Origin: Clostridia bacterium
GTDB taxonomy: Bacteria; Bacillota; Clostridia; Christensenellales; UMGS416
Direction: 5' to 3'
DNA length: 64,000 nt
Assembly (NCBI GenBank): GCA_016938675.1
Contig: JAFGUF010000033.1
Coordinates: forward strand, 62,001 to 126,000
Below are positions 41,542 to 52,767 of the stretch, piece by piece. The first letter of the stretch is position 1; each line of letters begins with the position of its first letter. The position numbers and the translations under genes are program-made. Under the pieces are notes generated by a model that was not told the DNA's origin, did not search any database, and saw nothing but the letters and a program-made list of their open reading frames with translations.

Positions 41542-42608
41542 CCTTCTGCAACTATTTTTTTGAGTACTTCTACTAGTTTCTCCATCTGTTTGTCTGTTCC
41601 TATGCTTATTCTTAAGTGCTGGCTTATTCTTTCGGGCTTTTTGAAATGCCTTACCAGAATATTGCTCTTCCTTAATTCATTGAAAATGTATTCTCCGTCA
41701 ATTTCAGGGTGCTTAACGAATAGGAAATTGCTCTTTGAGTTTGTAAGTTCAAATCCAATTTCATGTAATTTCTTTGCTGTTTTATCCCTAGTTTCTGCTA
41801 TTTTAGCGCAGGCTGCGTTTTTATACTCCGTGTCCAGTATACTCATTGTCGCCCCAGCCTGAGCTATTGTATCGCAGGTATATGAATTAAATGAGTTTTT
41901 CACTCTTATAATACCATCAATCAGATGCGGCTGTCCCATTGCATAGCCCAGCCTTAATCCGGCCAGCGAATGGGACTTGGACATGGTGCGTATAATCAGA
42001 AGATTAGGATACTTCTCTATATACTTCGCTGCCGATTCTCCGCCGAATTCTATGTAAGCTTCATCCACTATTACAACCTTGTCCATGTTTTTGGCAAGCA
42101 GCGCCTCAATATAGGATAATTCTATGTATTCCCCAGTCGGTGCGTTGGGGTTTGGGAATATTATTCCCGCACTCTCGCCGGCATAATCATCAAGATTGAT
42201 ACGCAGGTTTTTATCAAGCGGTATTTCCCTGTATTTCAGCCCGTACAGTGCGCAGTAAACGGGATAAAACGAATATGTCACATCCGGAAAGAGCACATCC
42301 TTATCGTCATCAAAAAACGCCTGAAAGCAAAATGCCAGAATCTCATCTGAGCCGTTCCCAACATATACATATGTATAGTCCGGCAGATTCTCGACCAATG
42401 CAATAGCCTTGCGCAAAGGCTCGCATTCAGGCTTAGGATATTTTTTCAGCCTCTTGTCCGTTGCGTCTTTCATTGCTTCCAGTGCCTTAAGACTTGGCGG
42501 ATACGGATTTTCATTGGTATTCAATTTTATTAAATTGCCCCCTATGGGCTGCTCGCCCGGAACATAGGGGACTAATTCTTTTGCTCTTCTGCTTAAGTAT
42601 TTATCCAT
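41532..42608 (-). CDS. hisC: Histidinol-phosphate aminotransferase
   Basis: A PLP-dependent class I/II aminotransferase of 358 residues that makes histidinol phosphate from imidazole-acetol phosphate and glutamate; some members also act on aromatic acids. Motifs: NTNENPYPPS near the start, YVGNGSDEILAFCFQAF, FPNPNAPTGEY, VVDEAYIEFGG and MSKSHSLAGLRLGYAMG, whose Lys (near residue 211) binds PLP. The C-terminal RISIGTDKQMEKLVEVL is typical. No other his gene lies in the window. It starts four bases after gyrA ends, with GAGTAAG as ribosome site, so it is cotranscribed with gyrase. Confidence 0.93.
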   Translation of the reverse strand: MDKYLSRRAKELVPYVPGEQPIGGNLIKLNTNENPYPPSLKALEAMKDATDKRLKKYPKPECEPLRKAIALVENLPDYTYVYVGNGSDEILAFCFQAFFDDDKDVLFPDVTYSFYPVYCALYGLKYREIPLDKNLRINLDDYAGESAGIIFPNPNAPTGEYIELSYIEALLAKNMDKVVIVDEAYIEFGGESAAKYIEKYPNLLIIRTMSKSHSLAGLRLGYAMGQPHLIDGIIRVKNSFNSYTCDTIAQAGATMSILDTEYKNAACAKIAETRDKTAKKLHEIGFELTNSKSNFLFVKHPEIDGEYIFNELRKSNILVRHFKKPERISQHLRISIGTDKQMEKLVEVLKKIVAEGQH

Positions 42609-42612
42609 TTAC

Positions 42613-45081
42613 TTACTCGTTTTCATTTGTTGTTTCTTCTTCTTCGTCTTCTCTTTCCACTACTTCGAATGCCACAACCATATCGTCCTCTCTCAGCCTC
42701 ATTACTTTTACTCCCTGAGTGGCTCTGCCTATGGTTGTTATTCCGCTTGCTTCCATCCTTATTATAGTGCCGTCTGTAGATATAATCATTACATCATTAT
42801 CATCATCAACGGGTTTTAGGCCGACCATTTTTCCGGTTTTTTCATTAAGGCGCATTGCTATTATGCCCATGCCGCCTCTATTCTGCTGGCGGTATTCATC
42901 AAATGCTGTCCGCTTTCCGTAGCCGTTTTCAGTGATTGATAGGAGTTCCTTGCCCTCTTCAACTAATCCCATATCGACTGCATAATCTCCCTCGCGCAGC
43001 TTGATACCTCTTACTCCTGTTGCTACACGGTGCATCGAGCGAACATCCTCTTCGTTGAAGCGTATTCCGAAGCCCTCATTGGAAGCCATGTATATATCCT
43101 TCTTGCCATCTGTCAGCACTGCAGATATCAGCTCGTCGCCTTCAACAAGGTTTATAGCCCTCAACCCGACATTTTTAAGGTTGGAGTACTCCTCAAGCGG
43201 AGTGCGCTTGATAGTGCCTAATTTTGTTGCAAGCACCAGGTAACGCCCATCATCATCAATGTTTTGTGCTAGAGGAATAACTGTATTTACTTTTTCACCC
43301 GGATCAAGCATAAGCAGGTTTATTACTGCCGTGCCTCTCGCCATCCTGCCTGCCTCCGGCACCTGCCAGCATTTCAGCCTGTGCACCCTGCCGAAATTCG
43401 TGAAGAACAGCAGCCAGTCATGGGTGCTGGTTGCCAATATCTGATCTACATAATCCTCGTCTTTGGCAGTCTGCGCCTTTATTCCCACTCCGCCTCTGCG
43501 CTGCGATTTATACGTATCGGAAGAAAGCCTCTTTATATATCCTAAGTGAGTCATGGTGATTACCATTTCCTCTTCCTGAATCAGGTCTTCAGCATCAATA
43601 TCATTGTAGTCCGCTTCTATTTTGGTGCGCCTCTCATCGCTGAATTTTTGGGCAATCTCCTTCAGTTCATCGCTGATTATTGTCATCAGCAGATTTTCAT
43701 CTTCAAGTATTGAGCGTAAATATTCCATTTTCTTAAGCAGTTCTTCATATTCAGACTGCAGCTTTTCTCTCTCTAAACCCGTCAGTCTGCGGAGCCTCAT
43801 GTCCAGTATTGCCTGCGCCTGACGCTCTGACAGGTCAAAAGTTTCCATTAGCCCTGCTTTGGCAACAGCGTCGTTTTCGGATGCTCTGATAAGAGCTATT
43901 ACTTCATCTATGACATCCAGAGCCTTTAGAAGTCCTTCTACTATGTGAGCCCTAGCCTCGGCCTTATTCAGCTCAAAACGTGTCCTTCTGGTAATAACAT
44001 CCTTCTGGTGATTGATGTAATGCCTTAATACTTTCTTCAAGGAAAGCACTTTTGGTTCTCCGTCAACCAGTGCCAGCATGTTTACTCCGAATGTTTCCTG
44101 AAGCTGTGTATGTTTATAGAGATGGTTCAGCACTATATTTGCGTTAACATCACGACGCAGCTCGATAACCACTCGCATTCCTGTCCTGTCGGATTCATCA
44201 CGTATATCTGAGACTCCTTCCAGGCGCTTCTGGTGTACCTGCTCAGCAATCTTCTCAACCATTCTTGCCTTGTTCACCTGATATGGAAGAGATGTGATGA
44301 TTATTCTCGTTTTGTTGTTTCCGTATTCTTCTATATCCGCTTCGCCGCGCATTATAACCCTGCCGCGCCCCGTGCGGTAGGCTGAGAGTATTCCGCCTCT
44401 GCCCATTATCTTCGCTCCCGTCGGGAAATCAGGGCCAGGCATATAATTCATTAAATCCTCTGTTGATATATGCGGGTCTTCTATCATCGCTACAGCGGCA
44501 TTAATAGTCTCACCCAGATTATGAGGAGGAATATTAGTGGCCATGCCTACGGCAATTCCGCTGGAACCATTTACAAGAAGGTTTGGATAGCGTGAAGGCA
44601 GAACCAAAGGCTGGGTCTGCGTCTCATCGAAGTTAGGGCCGAACTCAACTGTATCTTTGTCTATATCGCGCAAAAGCTCCAATGCCACCTTGGACATTTT
44701 CGCTTCTGTGTATCTCATTGCTGCCGCACCGTCTCCGTCTACTGAGCCAAAGTTGCCATGTCCGTCAACCAGCATGTACCTGGTGGAAAATTCCTGCGCC
44801 ATGCGTACCATCGCATCGTATACCGCTGCGTCGCCATGGGGGTGGTACTTTCCCAGAACGTCGCCGACAATACGAACCGACTTTCTGTACTGCTTGTCTG
44901 GCGTCAGCCCCAGCTCATGCATAGAGAAGAGTATCCTTCTATGTACAGGCTTTAGTCCGTCGCGTACATCCGGCAATGCTCTGGATACAATTGTAGCCAT
45001 AGCATATGAAATAAAGGATTTTTGAAGTTCATCCTCAATATTTACAGGTTTTATTATCTGACTGTCTAAATTAAATTCCAC
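42613..45081 (-). CDS. gyrA: DNA gyrase subunit A
   Basis: GyrA cuts and rejoins DNA in the A2B2 gyrase, which adds negative supercoils. The 822-residue protein has the winged-helix segment [39 protein letters not shown] (quinolone-binding region) and RYTEAKMS with the catalytic Tyr near residue 122. The C-terminal pinwheel carries the GyrA box QRRGGVG near residue 527, in place of the more usual QRRGGKG; this box separates GyrA from ParC. The C-terminus is acidic ([14 protein letters not shown]). It lies 14 bases below gyrB. Confidence 0.98.
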   Translation of the reverse strand: MEFNLDSQIIKPVNIEDELQKSFISYAMATIVSRALPDVRDGLKPVHRRILFSMHELGLTPDKQYRKSVRIVGDVLGKYHPHGDAAVYDAMVRMAQEFSTRYMLVDGHGNFGSVDGDGAAAMRYTEAKMSKVALELLRDIDKDTVEFGPNFDETQTQPLVLPSRYPNLLVNGSSGIAVGMATNIPPHNLGETINAAVAMIEDPHISTEDLMNYMPGPDFPTGAKIMGRGGILSAYRTGRGRVIMRGEADIEEYGNNKTRIIITSLPYQVNKARMVEKIAEQVHQKRLEGVSDIRDESDRTGMRVVIELRRDVNANIVLNHLYKHTQLQETFGVNMLALVDGEPKVLSLKKVLRHYINHQKDVITRRTRFELNKAEARAHIVEGLLKALDVIDEVIALIRASENDAVAKAGLMETFDLSERQAQAILDMRLRRLTGLEREKLQSEYEELLKKMEYLRSILEDENLLMTIISDELKEIAQKFSDERRTKIEADYNDIDAEDLIQEEEMVITMTHLGYIKRLSSDTYKSQRRGGVGIKAQTAKDEDYVDQILATSTHDWLLFFTNFGRVHRLKCWQVPEAGRMARGTAVINLLMLDPGEKVNTVIPLAQNIDDDGRYLVLATKLGTIKRTPLEEYSNLKNVGLRAINLVEGDELISAVLTDGKKDIYMASNEGFGIRFNEEDVRSMHRVATGVRGIKLREGDYAVDMGLVEEGKELLSITENGYGKRTAFDEYRQQNRGGMGIIAMRLNEKTGKMVGLKPVDDDNDVMIISTDGTIIRMEASGITTIGRATQGVKVMRLREDDMVVAFEVVEREDEEEETTNENE

Positions 45082-45095
45082 GTGAACTCATCCTC

Positions 45096-47063
<1,968 letters not shown>

Positions 47064-47082
47064 TTATTTATTTTTATAAAAA

Positions 47083-47110
47083 ATAATAGTGAATTCTTAT
47101 TACCTGTCAG
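47083..47110 (-). promoter_or_regulatory. Promoter of gyrB
   Basis: Minus strand: -35 CTGACA (47105-47110), 16-base spacer, -10 TATTAT (47083-47088). It leaves a leader of about 75 bases before gyrB. Confidence 0.6.
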
Positions 47111-47464
47111 TGAAGGCAGGCCCGTCCGGGCAGCTTCCAACTCCTTTTTAATTAAATAAAATGATAATAATCTGGTCATAAACCTACATTAATTTGCTGA
47201 ATCCAAATTATCAGAAGACATTTTCAGATATGCATAAATTATTGATTACATCATACCATATTTTTGCGTTTTTTTCAACAAAATGAACTATATTTGGCTT
47301 CATAATAAGTCCTGATTTCCGTATATATTTTATTTATTTTTTACCGCCTACAATAAAGCATTATTTATCCCAAAAAAACGCATGAATATTTAAATAATTG
47401 CTAATATTTAAAGGATATATTATTATATGTAATATGGTGTATCCTTCAAACAGAGGAGCTTTGC
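47111..47464. other. Divergent intergenic region between gyrB and the BMP-like gene
   Basis: AT-rich with no ORF or RNA gene that I can support. A short GC-rich hairpin GCCCG-TC-CGGGC lies near 47126-47137, just above the gyrB promoter. Supercoiling-sensitive control of gyrB would be expected here but cannot be read from sequence. Confidence 0.4.
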
Positions 47465-48577
47465 ATGAAAAACAAACTATTTATATTTTTTTTACTTCTA
47501 TTTCTGGTAATTGCGGTGATATCCTGCAGCAAGACCTTGCCTGAAGCTGAGCCGACTCCCTCCATCGCAGTATCCGCAGTGCCTGCAACGGAAATAATAC
47601 CTGCGGGTTCTATTGCATTTATTTTCTCAGAAAGTAATAAGACTGAAAATGAGTCTCTTTATCATCAGCTTGCCTATATAAGGATGCAGGAATCCGGCTA
47701 CAACATCAGAAATGCCTATGTATCCGATACACAGGCACTTTCTGATATATTATCCCAGCTTGAAGCGGAGGGCACAGAATATGTTGTGATTACGGATAGA
47801 GCATTCAATGCTCAGGCACATGAATATATCTCCGGCGGAACTAACACGATATTTATGTTGTACGGAGAGTCCCGTGAAGTCGCAGCATTGTCATATGAAA
47901 TAAAGCTGTATGAGTATTACTATCTGGCTGGTGCCGCTCTTTGCAGCATATCTGAATCGAAGTCAGCGGCCTTTATAGCAGACAGCCCTGATGAGCGCAC
48001 TATCCGCTGCATCAACGCATTCGCGCTCGGCATGAAAAAGGCTGATGAAAACGCGAAAGTATTTGTTCTGTGGGTTGAAGATGCGGCTGACTATGATGAG
48101 GTTTCCCGTTTGGCAGGCGAGCTGGCAGACGGAAACTGCGATGTTATGGCATACTATATGAACGGCGATAATGCAGAAAAGGCTGCTTCGGAGCTTGCTA
48201 TGAATTATATGACAATGTCCACCCACACAATGCTTACATCTGACGAAAGATTATTTATTAAACCTGAGATAAATCTGGATATTTTCTACAACAGCATAAT
48301 GAATGCCAAAAAAGATAATATTCCGACCGGATTTGAATACTTAGGAATAAAGCAGGGTATCCTTTCTTATCAGATTAATACCTCTGCCGATTCCGATACA
48401 GCAGCATTGCTTGCATCTTTGACAGGCGATTTACAAAATGGCTATGAGGTGTTCACCGGGCCAATATACAATGAATTTGGCCTAATAGTGCCTGCAGGCG
48501 AATCATTGCCCGATGACGACATTTTGCATATGCTGTGGTTTGTCGATAATGTAATAGGAGAGCTGCCAGCAGGATAA
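47465..48577 (+). CDS. BMP-like substrate-binding lipoprotein
   Basis: 370 residues with GAGGAG 7 nt before the ATG. Signal peptide with lipobox ending VISCS, a short linker with EAEPTPSIAV, and a two-lobed periplasmic-binding fold of the BMP/PBP1 kind: IAFIFSESNKTENESLYHQL, the segment LEAEGTEYVVITDRAF, EYYYLAGAALCSISESKSAA, FIADSPDERTIRCINAFALG, then GPIYNEFGLIVPAGESLPDD near the end. BMP proteins bind nucleosides in characterised cases; here no ABC permease or ATPase lies in the window, so the ligand is unknown. A terminator follows. Confidence 0.85.
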   Translation: MKNKLFIFFLLLFLVIAVISCSKTLPEAEPTPSIAVSAVPATEIIPAGSIAFIFSESNKTENESLYHQLAYIRMQESGYNIRNAYVSDTQALSDILSQLEAEGTEYVVITDRAFNAQAHEYISGGTNTIFMLYGESREVAALSYEIKLYEYYYLAGAALCSISESKSAAFIADSPDERTIRCINAFALGMKKADENAKVFVLWVEDAADYDEVSRLAGELADGNCDVMAYYMNGDNAEKAASELAMNYMTMSTHTMLTSDERLFIKPEINLDIFYNSIMNAKKDNIPTGFEYLGIKQGILSYQINTSADSDTAALLASLTGDLQNGYEVFTGPIYNEFGLIVPAGESLPDDDILHMLWFVDNVIGELPAG

Positions 48578-48587
48578 AACTGATCAA

Positions 48588-48613
48588 AAAAAGAGCGGCA
48601 AGCCGCTCTTTTA
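48588..48613. terminator. Bidirectional terminator after the BMP-like gene
   Basis: AAAAGAGCGGC-AA-GCCGCTCTTTT between convergent genes ending at 48577 and 48636. Confidence 0.9.
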
Positions 48614-48635
48614 ATTTGCTTGAAAATCTAATATC

Positions 48636-49286
48636 TTAGTAAACCCAGCCGAGGCTTGCCGCTATTATGTTCATAACTATAGGAACGGCATAGACTATCG
48701 AAATCATAGCTATCTTTTGTTTGTTGTTTTTAAGCCCCAGCAGGAAAGCAGCGCCGAAGAAAAATAGTCCGTAACCTATGAGAAGTATCAGCCATATGCC
48801 GGCAAAGCTTGCATTCCACCATGCATAATCCCATATAAGAAGATCCGCCTTGTTTAGAACAACCTCAATGAACACACAGAAAACTGTATACGCTAATGCC
48901 CATACCCATTTTTCATTGATTCCCAATATTTTTTTGTCCTGATTTTCAGTCAGTGAGTTGTAATATATTATTCCCAAAATCAAAAACATAAATATTATCT
49001 CGATATTCCAGCCAACAGTCACGCGCAATGCTGTCTCGCCCGGAGTCGTCCATGCGGCGGAAAATCCAGACAAGTGCATCAGCCAGCCATTCCATGTTTC
49101 ATTGAAAAAGTCTAATCCGAAAACTACCAGCCCGCAGAAAATTACATCCCAGTTGCCTCTCTTGCGTGCGTTCCCTATCTCCTTTGTATAGATGTAGAAA
49201 ACCACCGACAGCATAGGGATAACATACCATTTGAGCGCGGTCAAATCCCTTAATCCAATCAATGCCTGCATCGTTGCTTCAGTCAT
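48636..49286 (-). CDS. Polytopic membrane protein, target of the adjacent TetR regulator (inferred)
   Basis: 216 residues with AAAGGAG before the ATG and about six membrane segments (near 18-35, 48-65, 88-110, 128-148, 160-182, 192-212). Trp and aromatic residues are frequent: FFNETWNGWLMHLSG, WDYAWWNASFAGIWLIL. No transporter or enzyme motif is recognised. It lies 34 bases downstream of the tetR-type gene in the same direction, so it is the most likely regulated product, perhaps an export or membrane-stress protein. Function unknown. Confidence 0.75.
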   Translation of the reverse strand: MTEATMQALIGLRDLTALKWYVIPMLSVVFYIYTKEIGNARKRGNWDVIFCGLVVFGLDFFNETWNGWLMHLSGFSAAWTTPGETALRVTVGWNIEIIFMFLILGIIYYNSLTENQDKKILGINEKWVWALAYTVFCVFIEVVLNKADLLIWDYAWWNASFAGIWLILLIGYGLFFFGAAFLLGLKNNKQKIAMISIVYAVPIVMNIIAASLGWVY

Positions 49287-49320
49287 AATTATTCTCCTTT
49301 TCTTTAATGGTTATTTAATT

Positions 49321-49896
49321 TTACTTTTTAAGTAAACCGTGCTTTAATAAATCAATGGCGTCGTCCACCAGCTTATCAGTAACATATTTGTCTTTTTTGG
49401 AATATAGTTTTATTAGAAACATCATGTAATTTGAAAAAAGGTATTCTGATATATTATCGACATCTACAGTGCGAAATTCACCTGTCTTTATTCCCTCTGC
49501 AATAATATCTTTCAATATCTGCTGCGCACGACTGTTTACATCAATGAAACGGTCATCATCGTGGTTTGTTGAGAAAATGCCCCTGTCCTTTTCTGCCAGT
49601 CTTTTCAGTATCTCATTGTTCCCAATGTATTCAAATGACTTCCTGCATACTGTTTCAAATTTATCAGAAGCATATTTTTGTGACTGAACTGATTTTTCCA
49701 CTTCTTTTTCCCATTTAAGCAACTGATATGAAACGCTTTTTTTGTACAGGTCTTCTTTGTTTTTAAAATATATATACAGATTGCTCTTTGTCATGCCCAG
49801 CCTGTCGCCGATATCCTGCATTGATGTCTTTTTGTATCCATAGTCTGAAAAAACCTGCGAAGCAGCATCTAATATTTCATTTACCTTTTCACTCAT
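49321..49896 (-). CDS. TetR/AcrR family transcriptional regulator
   Basis: The start is ATG at 49896, 6 nt after AGGA; a TTG at 49917 is less likely. The 191-residue protein has the N-terminal HTH: ILDAASQVFSDYGYKKTSMQ, DIGDRLGMTKSNLYIYFKNKEDLYKK, which is a classic TetR recognition helix. The C-terminal ligand-binding domain is all-helical with no recognisable effector site. TetR proteins usually repress their own unit and are released by a small molecule. TTTGTTCAT repeats at 49926-49958 lie between its -10 and start and are the likely operator. Confidence 0.93.
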   Translation of the reverse strand: MSEKVNEILDAASQVFSDYGYKKTSMQDIGDRLGMTKSNLYIYFKNKEDLYKKSVSYQLLKWEKEVEKSVQSQKYASDKFETVCRKSFEYIGNNEILKRLAEKDRGIFSTNHDDDRFIDVNSRAQQILKDIIAEGIKTGEFRTVDVDNISEYLFSNYMMFLIKLYSKKDKYVTDKLVDDAIDLLKHGLLKK

Positions 49897-49925
49897 AAAC
49901 ATTCCTGACTGGTTCAAATTATTTT

Positions 49926-49958
49926 ATGAACAAATTAACTTTTTGTTCATTTGTTCAT
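49926..49958. promoter_or_regulatory. Candidate TetR operator with three TTTGTTCAT half-sites
   Basis: ATGAACAAA at 49926-49934 is inverted relative to TTTGTTCAT at 49942-49950; a further direct copy is at 49950-49958. The cluster begins immediately below the minus-strand extended -10 (TGATAAAAT, 49959-49967), so it covers the start of the tetR transcript. Confidence 0.6.
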
Positions 49959-49975
49959 ATTTTATCATTTCGTAT

Positions 49976-50003
49976 TTGTTATTTCAAGTATTTTAGCTAT
50001 AAT
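49976..50003 (+). promoter_or_regulatory. Promoter with predicted leaderless start
   Basis: -35 TTGTTA (49976-49981), 16-base spacer, -10 TATAAT (49998-50003). The ATG at 50010 is only 6 bases after the -10, leaving no room for a ribosome site. Confidence 0.6.
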
Positions 50004-50009
50004 ATATCT

Positions 50010-50807
50010 ATGAAAAAGAGAAAAATTCTATATGGGATATTAATTATCATTTCAATTATCGCTTTTCTCATTGCTCTCCCTCCCACCAGGAGCATGGCTG
50101 TAATGAGCGTATACTCCGCAATGGAGAGCAAAGAGAGCGTCATGCATGAAAACAATTTCATGATACAGGTGCCCTCATCTAGTGAGTGGTATCCCTTTGC
50201 GATAACATTTAATCCTGTCAATTTCGGCAAATGGTCCTATACAGGTGCTGATATGTCTATAATATATAATTTCGCAAGATTCCGCCTTAGCACACTATCA
50301 TCCGATATATTTAATCCGCAGAGCGACATGAACAGCTCCTTTTATGGAGCATACGCCCTGCATCAGGATGACGGCTACTTTGGATATTACGAAGATGGGA
50401 TTAATATCGATGATATTATCCTGACATTTGAATATGACTACAAATTCCTCGTCCTTCAGGATTTAGGGTGCGAAGATCTGGTCTTTAGGCCTGTTGATTT
50501 TCAAATAGCTGAAAATCTAGAATACGCAGGATATAAGGGTTGGACAAAAATAGACGCCGTTATTGAGACCAACTCCATGCTGCACAACTACAGCGAAAAC
50601 CATATGTCATATATGCAGTACGGAAAGCCAAAAACAGCCGTCGAAGACAATTTTGCTGTTACAAAAATGTACGGCCGGCTGTATATAAAAGCGTTTGAAG
50701 AATATAATTCAACAATAATTATTTATGTAATGTCACCTTCAACAGAGGTGATAGAAACCTGCGATGATGAAATCCTACGGAATATTGAAATACAAGATAT
50801 TAATTAG
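50010..50807 (+). CDS. Exported or anchored protein of unknown function
   Basis: 265 residues from ATG 50010. The open frame upstream to 49926 crosses the promoter and operator and is not used. An N-terminal membrane segment (about 5-27, ILYGILIIISIIAFLIALP) anchors it; the rest is an alpha/beta ectodomain rich in Tyr and Phe, with MIQVPSSSEWYPFAITFNP and DYKFLVLQDLGCEDLVF. No known motif. The gene lacks a Shine-Dalgarno sequence. Its last 8 bases overlap the convergent gene at 50800. Confidence 0.72.
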   Translation: MKKRKILYGILIIISIIAFLIALPPTRSMAVMSVYSAMESKESVMHENNFMIQVPSSSEWYPFAITFNPVNFGKWSYTGADMSIIYNFARFRLSTLSSDIFNPQSDMNSSFYGAYALHQDDGYFGYYEDGINIDDIILTFEYDYKFLVLQDLGCEDLVFRPVDFQIAENLEYAGYKGWTKIDAVIETNSMLHNYSENHMSYMQYGKPKTAVEDNFAVTKMYGRLYIKAFEEYNSTIIIYVMSPSTEVIETCDDEILRNIEIQDIN

Positions 50808-52737
50808 TCAGGACTTCTGTGCCGTTATATATCTCAATGTAGCTTTTTAGTTTATCATCTGATATATTCGCTGTTATCCCCTCGGCTATCCAGTTCATTT
50901 CGATAATATCAGACATCCTTGCTGTTTCGTTTTCCATTATGCGCAGCTTCCCTGTCTTGTCATACACCGGACCTTCGAAAGGAAATGCCACCTTGGCGAT
51001 TATGCCATTTTTCAGGAACTTGACAAGGCGCTTTGTATCCTCCGACAAAGAATCTGATATTTCAATGTCCAGCATTCCAGTGTCCAGCCCCCACCAATAG
51101 TTAAGCCTCTGGGTTTTCTCCGGCAATATGGAATGCCCCGCTCCAAACCTGGTCGAGAGAATGTCCTCAATCATAGTATCATAAAATTCTTCCCAGTTCC
51201 ATATGGGTGTGGCTATATTTTCCCAGCCGGTTTTTTTCATATGGTAAAGCCCCATTCCGCCGAACATACAAGCTTCCCCTGAGCAGAATGAAGTATTATA
51301 GCAGACATCGCAGTCTGTTTTTTTAAGCTCGTTTATTATTGTCTCGTTATACTCGTTTTCGTCCTGCAATGTGCTTGTTCGGGTAATCAGCCTTACGCGG
51401 GCGTCGTCCTTTATCATCCTCAATCCCAGGGTAAACGCATTAAGGCTCATAAGCGCAGAAGGCAGCATTCTGGATGTCAGAAAAGCAAATTCTGACTTGT
51501 TGCTGACAGATGCAGCAACAGCACCAAGAATAAACGCCTGTTCATAGCACCTCCCGTAATATGTTTCAAGGTATTCAAATTTTGAAAACGAAGAACAGAG
51601 GAACAGAGATTTTCTGCTATAGTGCAAAGACGCTCTCAGCATATTCTTGTGGTAAACAGGGCTCGTTGCGAAGATTACATCATTGTCCTTGACTATTTTA
51701 CGCATCTGGTCATAGTTGGCGCTTCTGAATGATACGTCATAGTAGCTCTTTGTGTTTATCTGCTTTTCATATTTTTCCTGCACCATGTCCTGCGCCTTTT
51801 TATGGTACATGCTCCAGCCCTGAGCGGCGTCATCCTGATATACAAAAGCTACATTGAGGTTATTGCGCCTGCGCCTCGGCGGGCGCCCTCCGGAAGTTGC
51901 AGGTATGTCAACAGTTACATATTCATCTATGTTATCACTAGCAACGGAGGCTAATGTGCTGATATATCTTTTTACCGTGTTTCTGTATTTTTCCGTGTGA
52001 GTTGCATCTTCAAATCCGTTTATAGTGGAAAAATATAAAAACGCATCAGCAGTGGTTATCGGCAGGCTTCGCCCGCCGTAGGCAAGATAAAGCTCCCTGA
52101 ACTTTTCATAAAGGGAAAATGCTACATAGTGGTATGGATTATCTGCAATAAATTTATCTTTGCTCTTTTCTATCAGGTTTATCAGCTTCCCGTATTTTTC
52201 AGGTTTGGAAAACCAAATTGCGTTATATCCTGCAAGCTTATAAAAATCTAGTGAAGCATAATATATGCGGTTTGTAAGGCTGCTTTCGTCCCTCTGGGGC
52301 ATCAGTCTGGTTACCATAGCGGGGAAAGAGAATGCGCCGCAGTATTTCAGGACGCTTACCCTCTTGTTGCCTTCAATTACATAAATCCTGTTCAAAAATT
52401 CGTATGCCTTAATTGGGTCTCTTAATCCCTCACTAAGCTGTATGTCATAGACGTTTGTCCATTTATGAGCAAACTCGCTTTTTGGGTCAAGCAGCGGCAT
52501 AAATGACCTGGAAAAGCTGTTTCCCCTCATCTTTGTATAGGTTCCTGTTATCTGCCTCAACGGAACGTCAATGATTCCCAGTGAAACCTGGCTAATTATT
52601 TTTACGCCTTTTGTTATTGTATCGAGGTCTCTTAAAAATGGGTATCTGTCCTGCCGTTCCAGTCTTTCAACCTCGTCCAATCCTCTTTTTCTGGCACTTA
52701 AGTATACATCTTCAAGGCCTTTTTCAAATATACTCAT
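50800..52737 (-). CDS. Cytoplasmic fusion of a ParB-like domain and a BMP/PBP1-like domain
   Basis: 645 residues with no signal peptide or membrane segment. Residues about 80-150 hold a ParB/sulfiredoxin-like pattern: EFLNRIYVIEGNKRVSVLKY, where the 'V-I-E-G-N-K-R-V-S-x-L' loop matches the ParB G-N-x-R-x-x-A motif. The middle (150-280) is helical. After an Arg-rich joint (GGRPPRRRRNNL, about 285-296) comes a substrate-binding-like fold: NVAFVYQDDAAQGWSMYHKK, IFATSPVYHKNML, YYGRCYEQAFILGAVAA, then MYGGMG-like CMFGGMGLYHM. Similar proteins exist in Clostridia labelled BMP family. A cytoplasmic sensor or nucleotide-using role is possible but unknown. Confidence 0.75.
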   Translation of the reverse strand: MSIFEKGLEDVYLSARKRGLDEVERLERQDRYPFLRDLDTITKGVKIISQVSLGIIDVPLRQITGTYTKMRGNSFSRSFMPLLDPKSEFAHKWTNVYDIQLSEGLRDPIKAYEFLNRIYVIEGNKRVSVLKYCGAFSFPAMVTRLMPQRDESSLTNRIYYASLDFYKLAGYNAIWFSKPEKYGKLINLIEKSKDKFIADNPYHYVAFSLYEKFRELYLAYGGRSLPITTADAFLYFSTINGFEDATHTEKYRNTVKRYISTLASVASDNIDEYVTVDIPATSGGRPPRRRRNNLNVAFVYQDDAAQGWSMYHKKAQDMVQEKYEKQINTKSYYDVSFRSANYDQMRKIVKDNDVIFATSPVYHKNMLRASLHYSRKSLFLCSSFSKFEYLETYYGRCYEQAFILGAVAASVSNKSEFAFLTSRMLPSALMSLNAFTLGLRMIKDDARVRLITRTSTLQDENEYNETIINELKKTDCDVCYNTSFCSGEACMFGGMGLYHMKKTGWENIATPIWNWEEFYDTMIEDILSTRFGAGHSILPEKTQRLNYWWGLDTGMLDIEISDSLSEDTKRLVKFLKNGIIAKVAFPFEGPVYDKTGKLRIMENETARMSDIIEMNWIAEGITANISDDKLKSYIEIYNGTEVLTN

Positions 52738-52767
52738 ATCTTTTCTTCCCTTCGCTCTCGCCCAATA

